A DNA stretch of 39,406 nt from JBFXAM01 sp050184295 (GCA_050184295.1 JBFXAM010000038.1:1-39406); one strand, 5' to 3'; shown: positions 14,947 to 23,403, counted from the first letter of the stretch. A program made the numbers and translations. Notes: generated from the sequence alone by a model not told the origin.

Positions 14947-17904
14947 ATGACGAAGTCGATGGAGAACATCCTGGGACCGCGCGTGCCGCGGGAAGAGTTG
15001 CGAAATCGAACGGTGCGCTATGTGCTGCCGACGGCGTTGTTGGTCCTCGCCGGGGCACTTCTCGGCGGCTCGTATACGCAGTGCTATTGGAAGATGACGC
15101 TGCACGCGCCGCAATACCCGAAGGGCCTGCACGTGCAGGCGTATCTCAACCGCCTGGAAGGCGACGTACATGAGATCGACGGGTTGAATCACTACATCGG
15201 AATGCGGCCGCTGAACGACGCGGCGCAGCTCGAACGCCAGACCAGCGCGATGATGGTCGCCGTCGTCGCCGGCCTCCTGCTCGCGGCAGTCTTCATCCAT
15301 AGCCGTTGGGCGGCCCTGGCGGCGCTGCCGGGACTGCTGTTTCCCATCGGTTTTCTCGCGGACCTGCAATACTGGCTGGCGTCCTTCGGAACCAACCTCG
15401 ACCCGCACGCGGCACTGTCGAGCTCCATCAAGCCGTTTGTGCCGCCGGTGCTCGGCGTCGGAATGATCGGCCAATTCAAGACTGTCGCGGCGCCGGGCGC
15501 CGGGTGGTGGCTGGCGGTTGCGGCGTCGCTGGTGATCGTGGTTGCATTGTACTTTCATCGGCGCGCATATAAGCCGCTGTTCGATCGCCGCCGGACGCGC
15601 GGGCCGTCGGCGGCGCCCGCTTCGAGCGCCGCGGCTGCGATTGTTCTGCTGCTTGGCGGCGCAGCGACCGGGCGCGCCGGCGACGTGGAATGGCGCGATC
15701 TGAATGAGCAGATCGCGCGCGCCGCGGCCGGCACGACCGTCATCGTCCCGCCTGGAACCTACGCGGCGCCGGTGATTGTGGACAAGCCCTTGATACTCGT
15801 CGCGGACGGCGACGTTACGATCGACGCGGCTGGCGTGGGTGACGCCGTGCGAATTACCGCGCCGGATGTGACGCTGCGCGGGTTTCGCATTCGCGACACC
15901 GGCGCCAGCCTGGATCGGCAGAATTCAGGGATCGTCGTAAGCGCACCTCGCGCGATCGTGGAAGACAACACGCTTGAAGACGTGCTGCTCGGCGTCCTGC
16001 TGAACGGCTCCCCACAGTCGGTCGTCCGGCGGAATCGAATCCGCGGCAAGGATCTCGACCTGTCCCGCCGCGGCGACGGGATTCGGCTCTGGAGCAGCAA
16101 CTCGGCGCGCGTGGAATGCAACGAGGTGGAGGCCGTCCGCGACGTGGTCATCTGGTATTCCGCGGATGTGCAGCTCGTCGGCAACACGGTGCGAGGCAGT
16201 CGCTATGGCATGCACTTCATGTATGCGAGCGGCGGTGTGCTCGAAGGCAATCAGCTGTGCGACAACTCCGTGGGCGTCTTTCTCATGTATAGCCACGATG
16301 TCATCCTGCGACAAAACGTCTTCGAGCGCAATCGGGGTCCCAGCGGCTACGGCGTCGGCCTGAAGGACATGGACGGGGTCACTGCGGAAGGCAACAAAAT
16401 AGTCGGGAATCGCGTGGGCGTCTATGTCGACAACAGTCCGTCCGGCGCCGACAGAACTCAGGAATTTCGCCGGAACATCTTCGCCTTCAACGATGTCGCG
16501 CTCGCCTTTCTGCCAGCCGTGCAGCGGAATCGCTTCGTCGAGAACGAGTTCCACGAGAACCTCGAGCAGGTCGCGATCCTGGGCGGCGGCGAGCTGAAGA
16601 ACAACGCGTTTACGGTCGACGGGCGCGGCAACTTCTGGAGCGACTACAGCGGATTCGACGCCGACGGCGACGGGCTCGGCGACATGCCCTATCGGGCGAC
16701 GAGCCTGTTTGAGAATCTAATCGATCGCGAGCCGAAGGTGCGGCTGTTTCTCCACAGCCCGGCGCAGCAGGCGATCGAGCTTGCCAGCCGCGCGTTCCCC
16801 GTCATGCGGCCGCAAGCCAAGATCACCGACGAGGCGCCGCTCATGAGTCCGAACGCGGTGGCGCCGCCGCCGCAGGCCGCTGCGGCGTGGTCCGTGCCGA
16901 AGCTCGGTATTGCGATCCTGGCGCTGCCGTTCGCCGCGGCCCGCGCGCTTCGCCGCCGCCGCGCCGAGCGCGACCCGCGCGACGTGAGCGCGGTCCGAAC
17001 AGCGGACGCCGGTTCCCACCGCAGCCGGAGCGATTCGACGATCGGCCCCGTGGTGGAGATTCGCGATCTGACGAAGCGTTTCGGCCGGCAGACGGCGGTG
17101 GACAAACTCAGTCTCGCCGTTGCGCCCGGGGAAGCGCTTGCGCTGTGGGGCACCAATGGGGCCGGCAAGACGACCGTCATCAAGTGCATTCTTGGATTGC
17201 ACCGTTACCAGGGGAGCATTCGTGTGCTCGGCGTCGACGCGCGCCGACGAGGGCGCGACGCCCGCCGGCTGCTCGGCTATGTCTCCCAAGAGCTGAGTTT
17301 CTACGACGATTGGTCGGTCATAGAGACGACTCGCCTGTTCGCGGCGCTCAAGCGCGTGCCGGGAGGGCGCGCGAGCGAGGTCCTTGGCCAGGTTCGGCTT
17401 GGGGAGCACGCCCACAAGCGTGTCTGTGAGCTCTCCGGCGGGATGAAACAGCGCCTCGCGCTGGCGGTCGCGTTGTTGGCGGATCCGCCGGTGCTGCTGC
17501 TGGACGAACCCACTTCGAACCTCGATGCCGGCGGGCGACGCGCTTTCTTCGATCTGCTTCGCAGCCTGAAGAGCGCTCGCAAGACGATTCTGTTCACCAC
17601 GCATCGCGCGGACGAGGTCACCGGGCTGGCCGACCGGGTGATCACGCTCGAGCGCGGGCGCGTCGTTCGTGCGGACGCGCCCGACCGGCTCACAACCAGC
17701 CACCGGCTGAGAATCGTCGTCGCGGATCAGCAGCGCGGCCCGGCGCTCGATCTGCTCCGCAGCGCCGGTTTTGACGTGCGCCACAACTGCACCGCGCTGC
17801 TCGTCCGCGTCCAAGCGACCCGGAATGCAGCGCCGATCACGCACCTGGCCCGGGCCGGCGTTGACGTCGAAATGCTCGAGATCGATTCTGGAGATCAACC
17901 GTGA
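14947..17904 (+). CDS. nosDF: NosB-like / NosD / NosF triple fusion for NosZ maturation
   Basis: One continuous frame encodes about 985 residues. Residues 1-210 are a four-helix membrane domain (near 25-43, 101-117, 123-144, 189-206) with 'APQYPKGLHVQAYLN' and 'LNHYIGM', resembling the NosB-like protein of clade II clusters. Residues 225-242 are hydrophobic and look like a retained NosD signal peptide. Residues 246-640 are NosD: right-handed beta-helix (CASH) repeats with 'GMHFMYASGGVLEGN', ending 'NFWSDYSGFDADGDGLGD'. A helix near 648-668 would return the chain to the cytoplasm. Residues ~703-985 are the ABC ATPase NosF: Walker A 'GTNGAGKTT', signature 'LSGGMKQR', Walker B 'VLLLDEPTSNLD'. 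NosD, F and Y normally are separate and form the copper/sulfur delivery ABC complex for CuZ. ATG 14947 follows AGGAAGGCAGG; an upstream GTG at 14893 is less likely. No stop, shift or SD marks the domain borders. Confidence 0.92.
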   Translation: MTKSMENILGPRVPREELRNRTVRYVLPTALLVLAGALLGGSYTQCYWKMTLHAPQYPKGLHVQAYLNRLEGDVHEIDGLNHYIGMRPLNDAAQLERQTSAMMVAVVAGLLLAAVFIHSRWAALAALPGLLFPIGFLADLQYWLASFGTNLDPHAALSSSIKPFVPPVLGVGMIGQFKTVAAPGAGWWLAVAASLVIVVALYFHRRAYKPLFDRRRTRGPSAAPASSAAAAIVLLLGGAATGRAGDVEWRDLNEQIARAAAGTTVIVPPGTYAAPVIVDKPLILVADGDVTIDAAGVGDAVRITAPDVTLRGFRIRDTGASLDRQNSGIVVSAPRAIVEDNTLEDVLLGVLLNGSPQSVVRRNRIRGKDLDLSRRGDGIRLWSSNSARVECNEVEAVRDVVIWYSADVQLVGNTVRGSRYGMHFMYASGGVLEGNQLCDNSVGVFLMYSHDVILRQNVFERNRGPSGYGVGLKDMDGVTAEGNKIVGNRVGVYVDNSPSGADRTQEFRRNIFAFNDVALAFLPAVQRNRFVENEFHENLEQVAILGGGELKNNAFTVDGRGNFWSDYSGFDADGDGLGDMPYRATSLFENLIDREPKVRLFLHSPAQQAIELASRAFPVMRPQAKITDEAPLMSPNAVAPPPQAAAAWSVPKLGIAILALPFAAARALRRRRAERDPRDVSAVRTADAGSHRSRSDSTIGPVVEIRDLTKRFGRQTAVDKLSLAVAPGEALALWGTNGAGKTTVIKCILGLHRYQGSIRVLGVDARRRGRDARRLLGYVSQELSFYDDWSVIETTRLFAALKRVPGGRASEVLGQVRLGEHAHKRVCELSGGMKQRLALAVALLADPPVLLLDEPTSNLDAGGRRAFFDLLRSLKSARKTILFTTHRADEVTGLADRVITLERGRVVRADAPDRLTTSHRLRIVVADQQRGPALDLLRSAGFDVRHNCTALLVRVQATRNAAPITHLARAGVDVEMLEIDSGDQP

Positions 17905-18506
17905 AAACCTGTTCCTGCACATGTTCGCACCACCGCCCGACCGAGATCCTCAAGGCCGAGCATCGCGTCATCGAGCGCGTCCTGACGGCGCTCGAACGCT
18001 TTGCCGCCCAGGAGCGCATCGACGCCGACGCGGTCGGACGCGCGATCGACTTTCTACGGAATTTCGCCGACGGCTGCCACCACTTCAAGGAGGAGAATGA
18101 GCTGTTCCCGCGCATGCAGGCCGCCGGCGTTCCCCGCGAAGGCGGTCCCCTCGGCTGCATGCTCGACGAGCATGCACTGGGTCGCGCGCTGATCCGCCAG
18201 ATGGGCGATCACCTCGCTGCCGCGGCGCGCGGCGACGCCGATGCGGAACACGTTTTGCGCACCGCGGCGGCGGGCTACGTCGAACTGCTCCGCAACCACA
18301 TCTGGAAGGAGGATCACGTGCTCTTCGATCTCGCCGACCGGGCGCTATCCGCGGACGACCAGCGTGCGCTGCTGGGCGGGTTCGACCGGGTGGAGCGAGA
18401 GGAGGCCGACGCCGGAAAGCACGAACGCTACCTGCGCGTGGCCGAGGAGCTCGAACGCCAGGCCCTCCAGATGGCCGATCGAAGCCGGACCGGAGCGAGG
18501 TCATGA
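17901..18506 (+). CDS. Hemerythrin-like (HHE) protein embedded in the nos operon
   Basis: The 201-residue protein has the hemerythrin four-helix pattern with candidate di-iron ligands His21 (in 'AEH'), His60/His61 with Glu64/Glu65 ('CHHFKEE'), His91 ('DEH') and His133 with Glu137 ('NHIWKE'). The N-terminus carries Cys4, Cys6, Cys8 followed by two histidines, a possible metal-binding hook. There is no signal peptide, so it should be cytoplasmic. Hemerythrin-type proteins bind or sense O2 or NO, or handle iron. The GTG start overlaps the fusion gene's stop (GTGA) with TGGAG six bases upstream, and its end overlaps nosY (ATGA), so it is fully part of the operon. A role in protecting or sensing for the N2O pathway is inference. 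Confidence 0.88.
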   Translation: MKTCSCTCSHHRPTEILKAEHRVIERVLTALERFAAQERIDADAVGRAIDFLRNFADGCHHFKEENELFPRMQAAGVPREGGPLGCMLDEHALGRALIRQMGDHLAAAARGDADAEHVLRTAAAGYVELLRNHIWKEDHVLFDLADRALSADDQRALLGGFDRVEREEADAGKHERYLRVAEELERQALQMADRSRTGARS

Positions 18507-19327
18507 GCGCGACCCTCGTTCTGGCCCGCAAGGAACTCCGCGACGCGCTACGCAATCGCTGGTTCATTTTGTATGCAGTGTGCTTCGCCGCGCTCTCGCT
18601 GGGTCTGGCGTCCGTGGCGTTGGCCGGCACTGGGCGCTTTGGCATGGCCGGCTTCGGTCGGACCGCGGCGAGCCTTGTGAACATCGTGCTGCTGATCGTC
18701 CCGCTCATGGGACTTACGCTGGGCGCCGCGGCCCTGGCGGGCGAGCGCGAGCGCGGCACGCTCGAAACGCTACTGGCACAGCCCATCGGACGCCGCGAGG
18801 TGCTCGCCGGCAAGTTCCTCGGCCTGAGCGTCGCCATCGCCGGCGCGCTGGCGGCCGGCTTCGGTACAACCGCTGCCGTGCTCGCGTCGCGCGGCGCATC
18901 GGCCAATGTGGCACAGTTCGGCGGGCTCTTCCTGCTCAGCGTGTTGCTCGCATGGTCGATGCTGAGCGTCGGGTTTCTGATCTCGTCGATCGCCCGTCGC
19001 AGCACCGTGGCGCTCGGCGCCGCGATTTTCGTGTGGCTGGCGTTTGTGTTTCTCGGCGACCTCGGCCTGATCGGTGGCGCCCTGACGCTTCGCATGAGCG
19101 CAAGCGAACTGCTCGCCGCCGCGCTTGTGAACCCGCTGCAGGTTTTCAAGCTCTACGCGGTCAGTGGGATGCACCGCTCGCTCGACTTGCTGGGGCCGGC
19201 GGGGCTCTACGCGACCCAGACCTTTGGCGGCATATTGCCGCTGTTGCTCGCCGGAATCCTCACCGCGTGGGTCGTCCTCCCGTACGCGACCGCGTGGATC
19301 GTGATCTCGAATCGAGGTGTTCGATGA
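18503..19327 (+). CDS. nosY: NosY, ABC transporter permease for NosZ maturation
   Basis: The 274-residue protein has six hydrophobic segments and the ABC-2/NosY arrangement. It opens 'LARKELRDALRNRWF', then 'GERERGTLETLLAQPIGRREVLAGKFLGL' in two adjoining parts, the coupling-helix motif of this permease class. It ends with a final helix and 'VISNRGVR'. NosY dimerises in the inner membrane and pairs with NosF ATPase and periplasmic NosD. It is the only separate subunit of that complex here, since D and F are fused upstream. The ATG overlaps the hemerythrin stop and is preceded by GGAGCGAGG. It overlaps nosL at its end (ATGA). Confidence 0.93.
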   Translation: MSATLVLARKELRDALRNRWFILYAVCFAALSLGLASVALAGTGRFGMAGFGRTAASLVNIVLLIVPLMGLTLGAAALAGERERGTLETLLAQPIGRREVLAGKFLGLSVAIAGALAAGFGTTAAVLASRGASANVAQFGGLFLLSVLLAWSMLSVGFLISSIARRSTVALGAAIFVWLAFVFLGDLGLIGGALTLRMSASELLAAALVNPLQVFKLYAVSGMHRSLDLLGPAGLYATQTFGGILPLLLAGILTAWVVLPYATAWIVISNRGVR

Positions 19328-19824
19328 GACTCCTGATCGGGTGCGTGGGTTGCGCGACGCTGGTGCTGCTCGCGGCAGGTTGCGGTCGCGAAGAGGACCT
19401 CGGCCCGCCGGCGATCGCCTATGGCGCGGCGGAGTGCGAGTTGTGCAAAATGATCATCAGCGAGGAGCGGTTCGCGGCGGCGGCCGTGATCCGCGGGCCG
19501 CGCGGCGTGACGAAAGTCGCGTTCGATGACGTCGGATGCCTGCTGGACTTCCTTCGCGACGAATCGCGCGCGGCGCGCGTCTTCGGCTTCGTCCACGATT
19601 ACGGTTCACAGCACTGGATCGACGCGGACCGAGCCGTATTCGTGCACAGCGACTCGCTGCACACCCCAATGGCATCGCATCTGGCCGCCTGTGACTCGTC
19701 CGCCGCCGCCACTGAGCTGCTTCGACAGTTCCCTGGCGCCGTGGTGGAGTGGGATCGACTACTCGCCGCCGCGCGCGTCGACGGGGCGGCGGAATCTCTG
19801 TCGTCCGAAAGGAGTTCGCCGTGA
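19324..19824 (+). CDS. nosL: NosL, copper chaperone lipoprotein
   Basis: The 166-residue product has a lipoprotein signal ending 'LLAAGC' and the NosL copper motif 'CELCKMII' soon after. Next come 'FDDVGCLLDFL' and 'HTPMASHLAAC', both typical of NosL/YcnK-like domains. NosL delivers Cu(I) to apo-NosZ in the periplasm. Its ATG overlaps the nosY stop, with GAGGTG upstream. The stop overlaps the GTG of the cytochrome gene (GTGA). Order nosY-nosL and the tight coupling are standard for nos clusters. Confidence 0.93.
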   Translation: MRLLIGCVGCATLVLLAAGCGREEDLGPPAIAYGAAECELCKMIISEERFAAAAVIRGPRGVTKVAFDDVGCLLDFLRDESRAARVFGFVHDYGSQHWIDADRAVFVHSDSLHTPMASHLAACDSSAAATELLRQFPGAVVEWDRLLAAARVDGAAESLSSERSSP

Positions 19825-21113
19825 GCACGATTCTCGCCCAAGCGCCCGTGGCCGAGCGCCCGTACGCGGTCCACGCCGTTGATTCGCCATCCGTCCCGCG
19901 CGCGTCGGCTCCCATCACGCCTCCACTCAGGCGACAGGTCGGCGAGCTGTTCCGGGCGGCCGGCTGGACCACAATGGATATATATATCCTGATAGCTGTA
20001 TATGTCTTCGTCGTGCTTCTCGCAGCGGCGCTCTGCGTCGCGGCGCGCGGGGCGCATCCCAGCGCCTGGGAGTGGGGGCGGCATCTCGTGAACGTGCCTT
20101 TGGCGGCGACCGGCGCGGGGCTGCTCGTGCTCGCGACGCTCGCGGCCGGCGCGGCGCTGCATTTTGCGCGCCGCACCAATCGCTGCTGGACTAGCGGCGC
20201 GCTCGCGCTCACCACGCTCTGTTGCCTGGGGTTTATCGCGACGCTCGCGGTCGACCTGGATGCCAAGTGGGCGTACGGCATCCGGCCGGCTGAGCGGTTC
20301 CGTCCGAACGAGCGGTACGTCGCGCGGCGCTTCGGCGTGAAGCTGCCCAAGCAGCGCCCCGCGGCCGAACGCGCGTTCGCCACCGCCAAACCCCTCGCGC
20401 GCACCGTCGATGCCGCCAATGGCCGACGGCTGTTTCTCGGCACCTGCGTAAGCTGCCATGGCGCGCGGGGTGAGGGCCTGCCCGGGCAGGGCAAGAGCCT
20501 GATTGCCAACGAGTTCATCGGCGGTCTGGACGACGCGAAACTACTCAACTTCGTCAAGGTCGGACGGCAGCCGTGGGATGCGCTGAATACGACCAAGGTG
20601 CAAATGCCGCCGCGCGGCGGTAACCCGATGCTGTCGGACGACGACCTGCGCGACGTGGTCGCGTACTTGCGGACGCTTCAGTCCGCGTCCGCGGACACGC
20701 CGGCGGATCCGCCGAAAGTCGCGGGAGTGCCGGCTGCGGTGGTTGAACCCGGCGCCGGAGCACCGACGATGCCGCCGGACGACCTTGGAGCCTTGTTGCC
20801 TGTCGGCTGGGTTGTGCCCGCACCGCCGGCCGGGCCGCCGGGGCTGTCCGCCGACTATCTCGGGGAGCGCGCGAAGGCCGAGTGGATGCCGCCACGAGAC
20901 GCCGTCGCGTTCGCGAATGGGTACTACCTGACGAACCAACTCGGCGCACTGCATGCGGCCGCGATCGCCATTGCGTTCGCAGTTCTGTCCGGTCAGGTAT
21001 TGCGGTGGCGCAATCTCGCCGAGCGTCGGGCGCCGCTCGTGCTCGGTTTGATCGGCTGCACGGTCATGACGCTCACGTGGTTGACCGTGTTTCCGTTCAA
21101 TTTCCTGCTCTAG
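19821..21113 (+). CDS. Membrane-anchored cytochrome c, last gene of the nos operon
   Basis: The ~430-residue protein has three N-terminal membrane helices (about 53-74, 90-116, 124-146), a periplasmic cytochrome c domain with CVSCH (209-213) and probable axial Met262 in 'VQMPP'. A Pro-rich linker and two C-terminal helices follow. The helix 'YYLTNQLGALHAAAIA' faintly recalls heme-copper oxidase subunit III, but I do not recognise the family with certainty. In clade II clusters cytochromes c often pass electrons from the quinol pool to NosZ; that is the likely role. GTG 19821 has AAAGGAG seven bases upstream. ATG 19974 is in frame but lacks an SD and would lose the leader. A perfect palindrome lies at 19976-19989. 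Confidence 0.8.
   Translation: MSTILAQAPVAERPYAVHAVDSPSVPRASAPITPPLRRQVGELFRAAGWTTMDIYILIAVYVFVVLLAAALCVAARGAHPSAWEWGRHLVNVPLAATGAGLLVLATLAAGAALHFARRTNRCWTSGALALTTLCCLGFIATLAVDLDAKWAYGIRPAERFRPNERYVARRFGVKLPKQRPAAERAFATAKPLARTVDAANGRRLFLGTCVSCHGARGEGLPGQGKSLIANEFIGGLDDAKLLNFVKVGRQPWDALNTTKVQMPPRGGNPMLSDDDLRDVVAYLRTLQSASADTPADPPKVAGVPAAVVEPGAGAPTMPPDDLGALLPVGWVVPAPPAGPPGLSADYLGERAKAEWMPPRDAVAFANGYYLTNQLGALHAAAIAIAFAVLSGQVLRWRNLAERRAPLVLGLIGCTVMTLTWLTVFPFNFLL
19976..19989. promoter_or_regulatory. Intragenic palindrome matching the core of the nos operator
   Basis: GGATATATATATCC is a perfect 14-base palindrome. The nos promoter palindrome core is GGATATAAATATCC, differing at one base. It lies in the cytochrome gene about 155 bases from its start, in a locally AT-rich patch coding for the first membrane helix. 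It may be a second Rrf2 site or an accident of the codons for Asp-Ile-Tyr-Ile. Confidence 0.4.
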
Positions 21114-21133
21114 CGCGCGGCGTGCGGTTGCGG

Positions 21134-21151
21134 CGTCTCCGACACGAGACG
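21134..21151. terminator. Possible bidirectional terminator hairpin
   Basis: CGTCTC-CGACAC-GAGACG is a perfect 6-bp stem between the convergent ends of the cytochrome gene (stop 21113) and the second rrf2 gene (stop 21166). There is no T-run, so termination is a guess based mainly on position. Confidence 0.35.
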
Positions 21152-21165
21152 GCCACTCGACGCGC

Positions 21166-21699
21166 TCAGGGTTTCGTTGGCCGCGGTGCGGACGCGGACC
21201 GGTTCGGTGCATGCGTCTTCGGGTCGCCGCGTCCACGCGCCAGGTTTCCTCCGGACGGCCGGAGTGATTCGGGAGCAGGGGCGGGGCAGAGGGGGCGGCC
21301 GGCATTGTCATCGGACAGAAGCTCGCCGATCTTGGACGCGGCAAAGGCGCGCTCGACACTCGCGGCCGCGTCATCGAGCCGCTGATGAAGCGCGCAGAGG
21401 CGCAGCGAGTGCGAAGCCAGCTTCAGCGGGCAGGCGTGGATGCGTAGCAGCGGGTCCACCGCGTTGACGACGTCGAGCACGCTCAGAACCGCGGGATCGC
21501 GCGCCAGCCGAAACCCCCCGCCCAAGCCGCGCTGCGACGTGACAATCCCAGCGTCGACCAGCGTCTGAAGCACCTTGGCCAGATAGTTCGCGGGAACCTG
21601 CGTGGCGTCGGCGATCTGGCGCGTCGTTTGCGACGACTCGTGGCGTGACGCCAGCCAGACGACGGCTCGCAGGGCATACTCGACCGTTCGTGAGATCAT
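21166..21699 (-). CDS. Second Rrf2-family Fe-S regulator, converging on the nos operon
   Basis: The 177-residue paralogue of the protein at 12387-12812 shares its opening ('MIS.T.EYA.R...WLA'), 'VPA.YLAKV.Q.L' and 'GGGF.LA' segments. Its ligand loop has the same spacing: Cys90, His97, Cys102 and His105 (C-A-L-H). The middle cysteine of NsrR/IscR is Ser96 here. It differs in a Pro/Arg/Ser-rich tail of about 45 residues after the conserved domain. The gene reads toward the end of the nos operon and appears to have its own imperfect palindrome 18 bases before the start codon. It probably senses NO, O2 or redox state; targets are unknown. Confidence 0.9.
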   Translation of the reverse strand: MISRTVEYALRAVVWLASRHESSQTTRQIADATQVPANYLAKVLQTLVDAGIVTSQRGLGGGFRLARDPAVLSVLDVVNAVDPLLRIHACPLKLASHSLRLCALHQRLDDAAASVERAFAASKIGELLSDDNAGRPLCPAPAPESLRPSGGNLARGRGDPKTHAPNRSASAPRPTKP

Positions 21700-21716
21700 C
21701 GATCGCTCGCTCGTTT

Positions 21717-21734
21717 CTGGATATTGCTACCCAG
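21717..21734. promoter_or_regulatory. Imperfect palindrome upstream of the second rrf2 gene
   Basis: CTGGATAT-TG-CTACCCAG pairs in six of eight positions and has the 2-base centre seen in the nos operator. The TGGATAT half-site is shared with the nos palindrome. It ends 18 bases before the start codon, where a self-binding repressor would act. Support is positional. Confidence 0.4.
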
Positions 21735-22147
21735 AGGTCGATCGTAACCCACTGCGGGTGAACGTCAATGCGCGTATCCGCTCCTGCGAGTCCAACACGG
21801 GTGTACAGGCACAACTCGCGGCTGGCTCGCCGGAAGCAGGTGTGTCCGAACGCGACGCGCAACGTAACCGTCTGTTCGTAATCACGTTATGGGGTCGACA
21901 CGCGCGCGGCGCCCGAGTACTGGAACGCCGCGCTTCGCACGGAGCGACCATCGACCGCGTGTCAGCAACCTGACAACCATGCCGAACTCCGACGCCGCCA
22001 GCTCATTCCGCGGCCGACGGGGTGTCTCCGGTATTCGAAACACGGACCCGCGTTCTCGATTCTTTGCCGCACGCGGCGATAATGTCCGTACGCGGCGGGC
22101 CCCGTCGGTCGTGTCGACGGTGCGCGCGGTTGGTCGGGAGGCAAGTC
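21735..22147. other. Intergenic region between divergent rrf2 and lipoprotein genes
   Basis: About 410 bp. It must hold promoters for both flanking genes. A GATAAT hexamer near 22077-22082 could be a -10 for the lipoprotein gene, but no good -35 lies 16-18 bases upstream. I see no coding sequence with family resemblance. Confidence 0.4.
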
Positions 22148-23359
22148 ATGATGGCATTCCATCGCGCCAGAAACGGCATCGTGCTGGTTTCGCTCGCTGC
22201 GCTCGGCAGTATGGGCGGTTGTCCACTGATCGACTCAGCCGATCTTGAGGCGAGTGCCGAGCAGTTGCAGCTCGTTGGTCGCACCGGGAACTCTCTGATC
22301 CTCGGTCAGGCGGACTTCCCCAGCGCGGCGTTTTCCCTCGACTCGCTGGCCCGCGCGACGCCGCCGCAAGGCGTGTTGCACACCGTTCGCGTCAATCTCG
22401 ACACGCTCGAAGTGACGCCGCTGGCGGACCGATCGACGGACGACGAGGCCGCGAACTCTGAATTCGGCGACGGGTTGCGCTACGGCGCTCTGAGCAGCGA
22501 CGCGTGGTCGGCGGAGCCCGACTACGACACGGGTGGAATTGTCGTGCGAAACGTGGGCAGCGGTGTCGCATCGCGCTATCTGGGGGAACACGCCGACGCG
22601 GGCTACTTCGAGCTCGGCGCCCTCGATGGGGACCGGCTGGCCGTGACCGCGGTGCGCCGCAACGGCGGCGACGGACTGCTGCTCGTGATCGATCTGAACA
22701 ACGGTCAGGTCACGGCGATCGGTCCCGTGATCAGCGGCGACGGCACACGGGCCGTGGCGCTGGTTGGAAATCAGCTCGCCTACTGGCGCCCGCCGGGCCA
22801 CGACGGCGACGGCGCGCTCGCGGGTTTCTTTGCACCGCCGGCGCTGGAGCTCGTGAATCTCGAAACCGATGAGCGGACACGCGTCGCGACGGCGCGCGGT
22901 TCGCACGCGGAGCTGCGCGTCGAATTCGCCGCCGGCCGCATCGTGTGGTCCGATTGGACGTCGCAAGTTCTGAACGTCAGCAGCTATGACCCGGTCGAGG
23001 GAACGACGCTGGCGCTGGCGTCGATCGCGACCGGGGGAGGCGAAAACAGCTACACGGAGCTGCGCGACTTCAATGGCCTGGCCATGCTGCTTTCGCGCGT
23101 GGACACGAGCGGCACGCCGGCGTCACCTGCCGACGCGTTTAATCTGCGCCAGCGCGTCGTGGTTACGCTGCATTTCTACGACGGGCGCGAAACCACGCTG
23201 CTCGACCGCAGCGAGAGCGTGTCGTTCTCGGCCGGCGTGCCCGCCGTAGCCGTGCTGACCGATCGCTATGCGGTCGTCAGCGACGCGGATGCGGACGAGT
23301 TGATCGCATACGACTTGGTTTCCGGCGAGACAAAGCGGATTCGGCCGTTTGGGAATTGA
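22148..23359 (+). CDS. Lipoprotein of unknown function, probably beta-propeller-like
   Basis: The ~403-residue product has a lipoprotein signal (basic start, hydrophobic core, 'GSMGGC'). The rest is rich in repeated short beta-strand patterns of the form 'G.R.VALVGNQLAYWR', 'AAGRIVWSDW' and 'LTDRYAVVSDAD'. This resembles TolB/WD-type propeller blades in which a property is computed and printed per blade. There are no catalytic motifs or cofactor sites that I recognise. GGGAGG lies before two adjacent ATGs (22148 and 22151); either could be used. The gene stands alone, divergent from the second rrf2 and convergent with the GH35 gene. It should sit on the periplasmic face of a membrane. Confidence 0.8.
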   Translation: MMAFHRARNGIVLVSLAALGSMGGCPLIDSADLEASAEQLQLVGRTGNSLILGQADFPSAAFSLDSLARATPPQGVLHTVRVNLDTLEVTPLADRSTDDEAANSEFGDGLRYGALSSDAWSAEPDYDTGGIVVRNVGSGVASRYLGEHADAGYFELGALDGDRLAVTAVRRNGGDGLLLVIDLNNGQVTAIGPVISGDGTRAVALVGNQLAYWRPPGHDGDGALAGFFAPPALELVNLETDERTRVATARGSHAELRVEFAAGRIVWSDWTSQVLNVSSYDPVEGTTLALASIATGGGENSYTELRDFNGLAMLLSRVDTSGTPASPADAFNLRQRVVVTLHFYDGRETTLLDRSESVSFSAGVPAVAVLTDRYAVVSDADADELIAYDLVSGETKRIRPFGN

Positions 23360-23403
23360 GCACGCCGAACGAGGTGTCGTTGCTGTTGTTGGCGGCATTG
23401 CCT

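Noticed and set aside
17040..17060. Separate start for a stand-alone NosF within the fusion (GTG near 17050)
   Set aside because: No ribosome-binding site precedes it and the frame is continuous; internal initiation cannot be excluded but is not supported.
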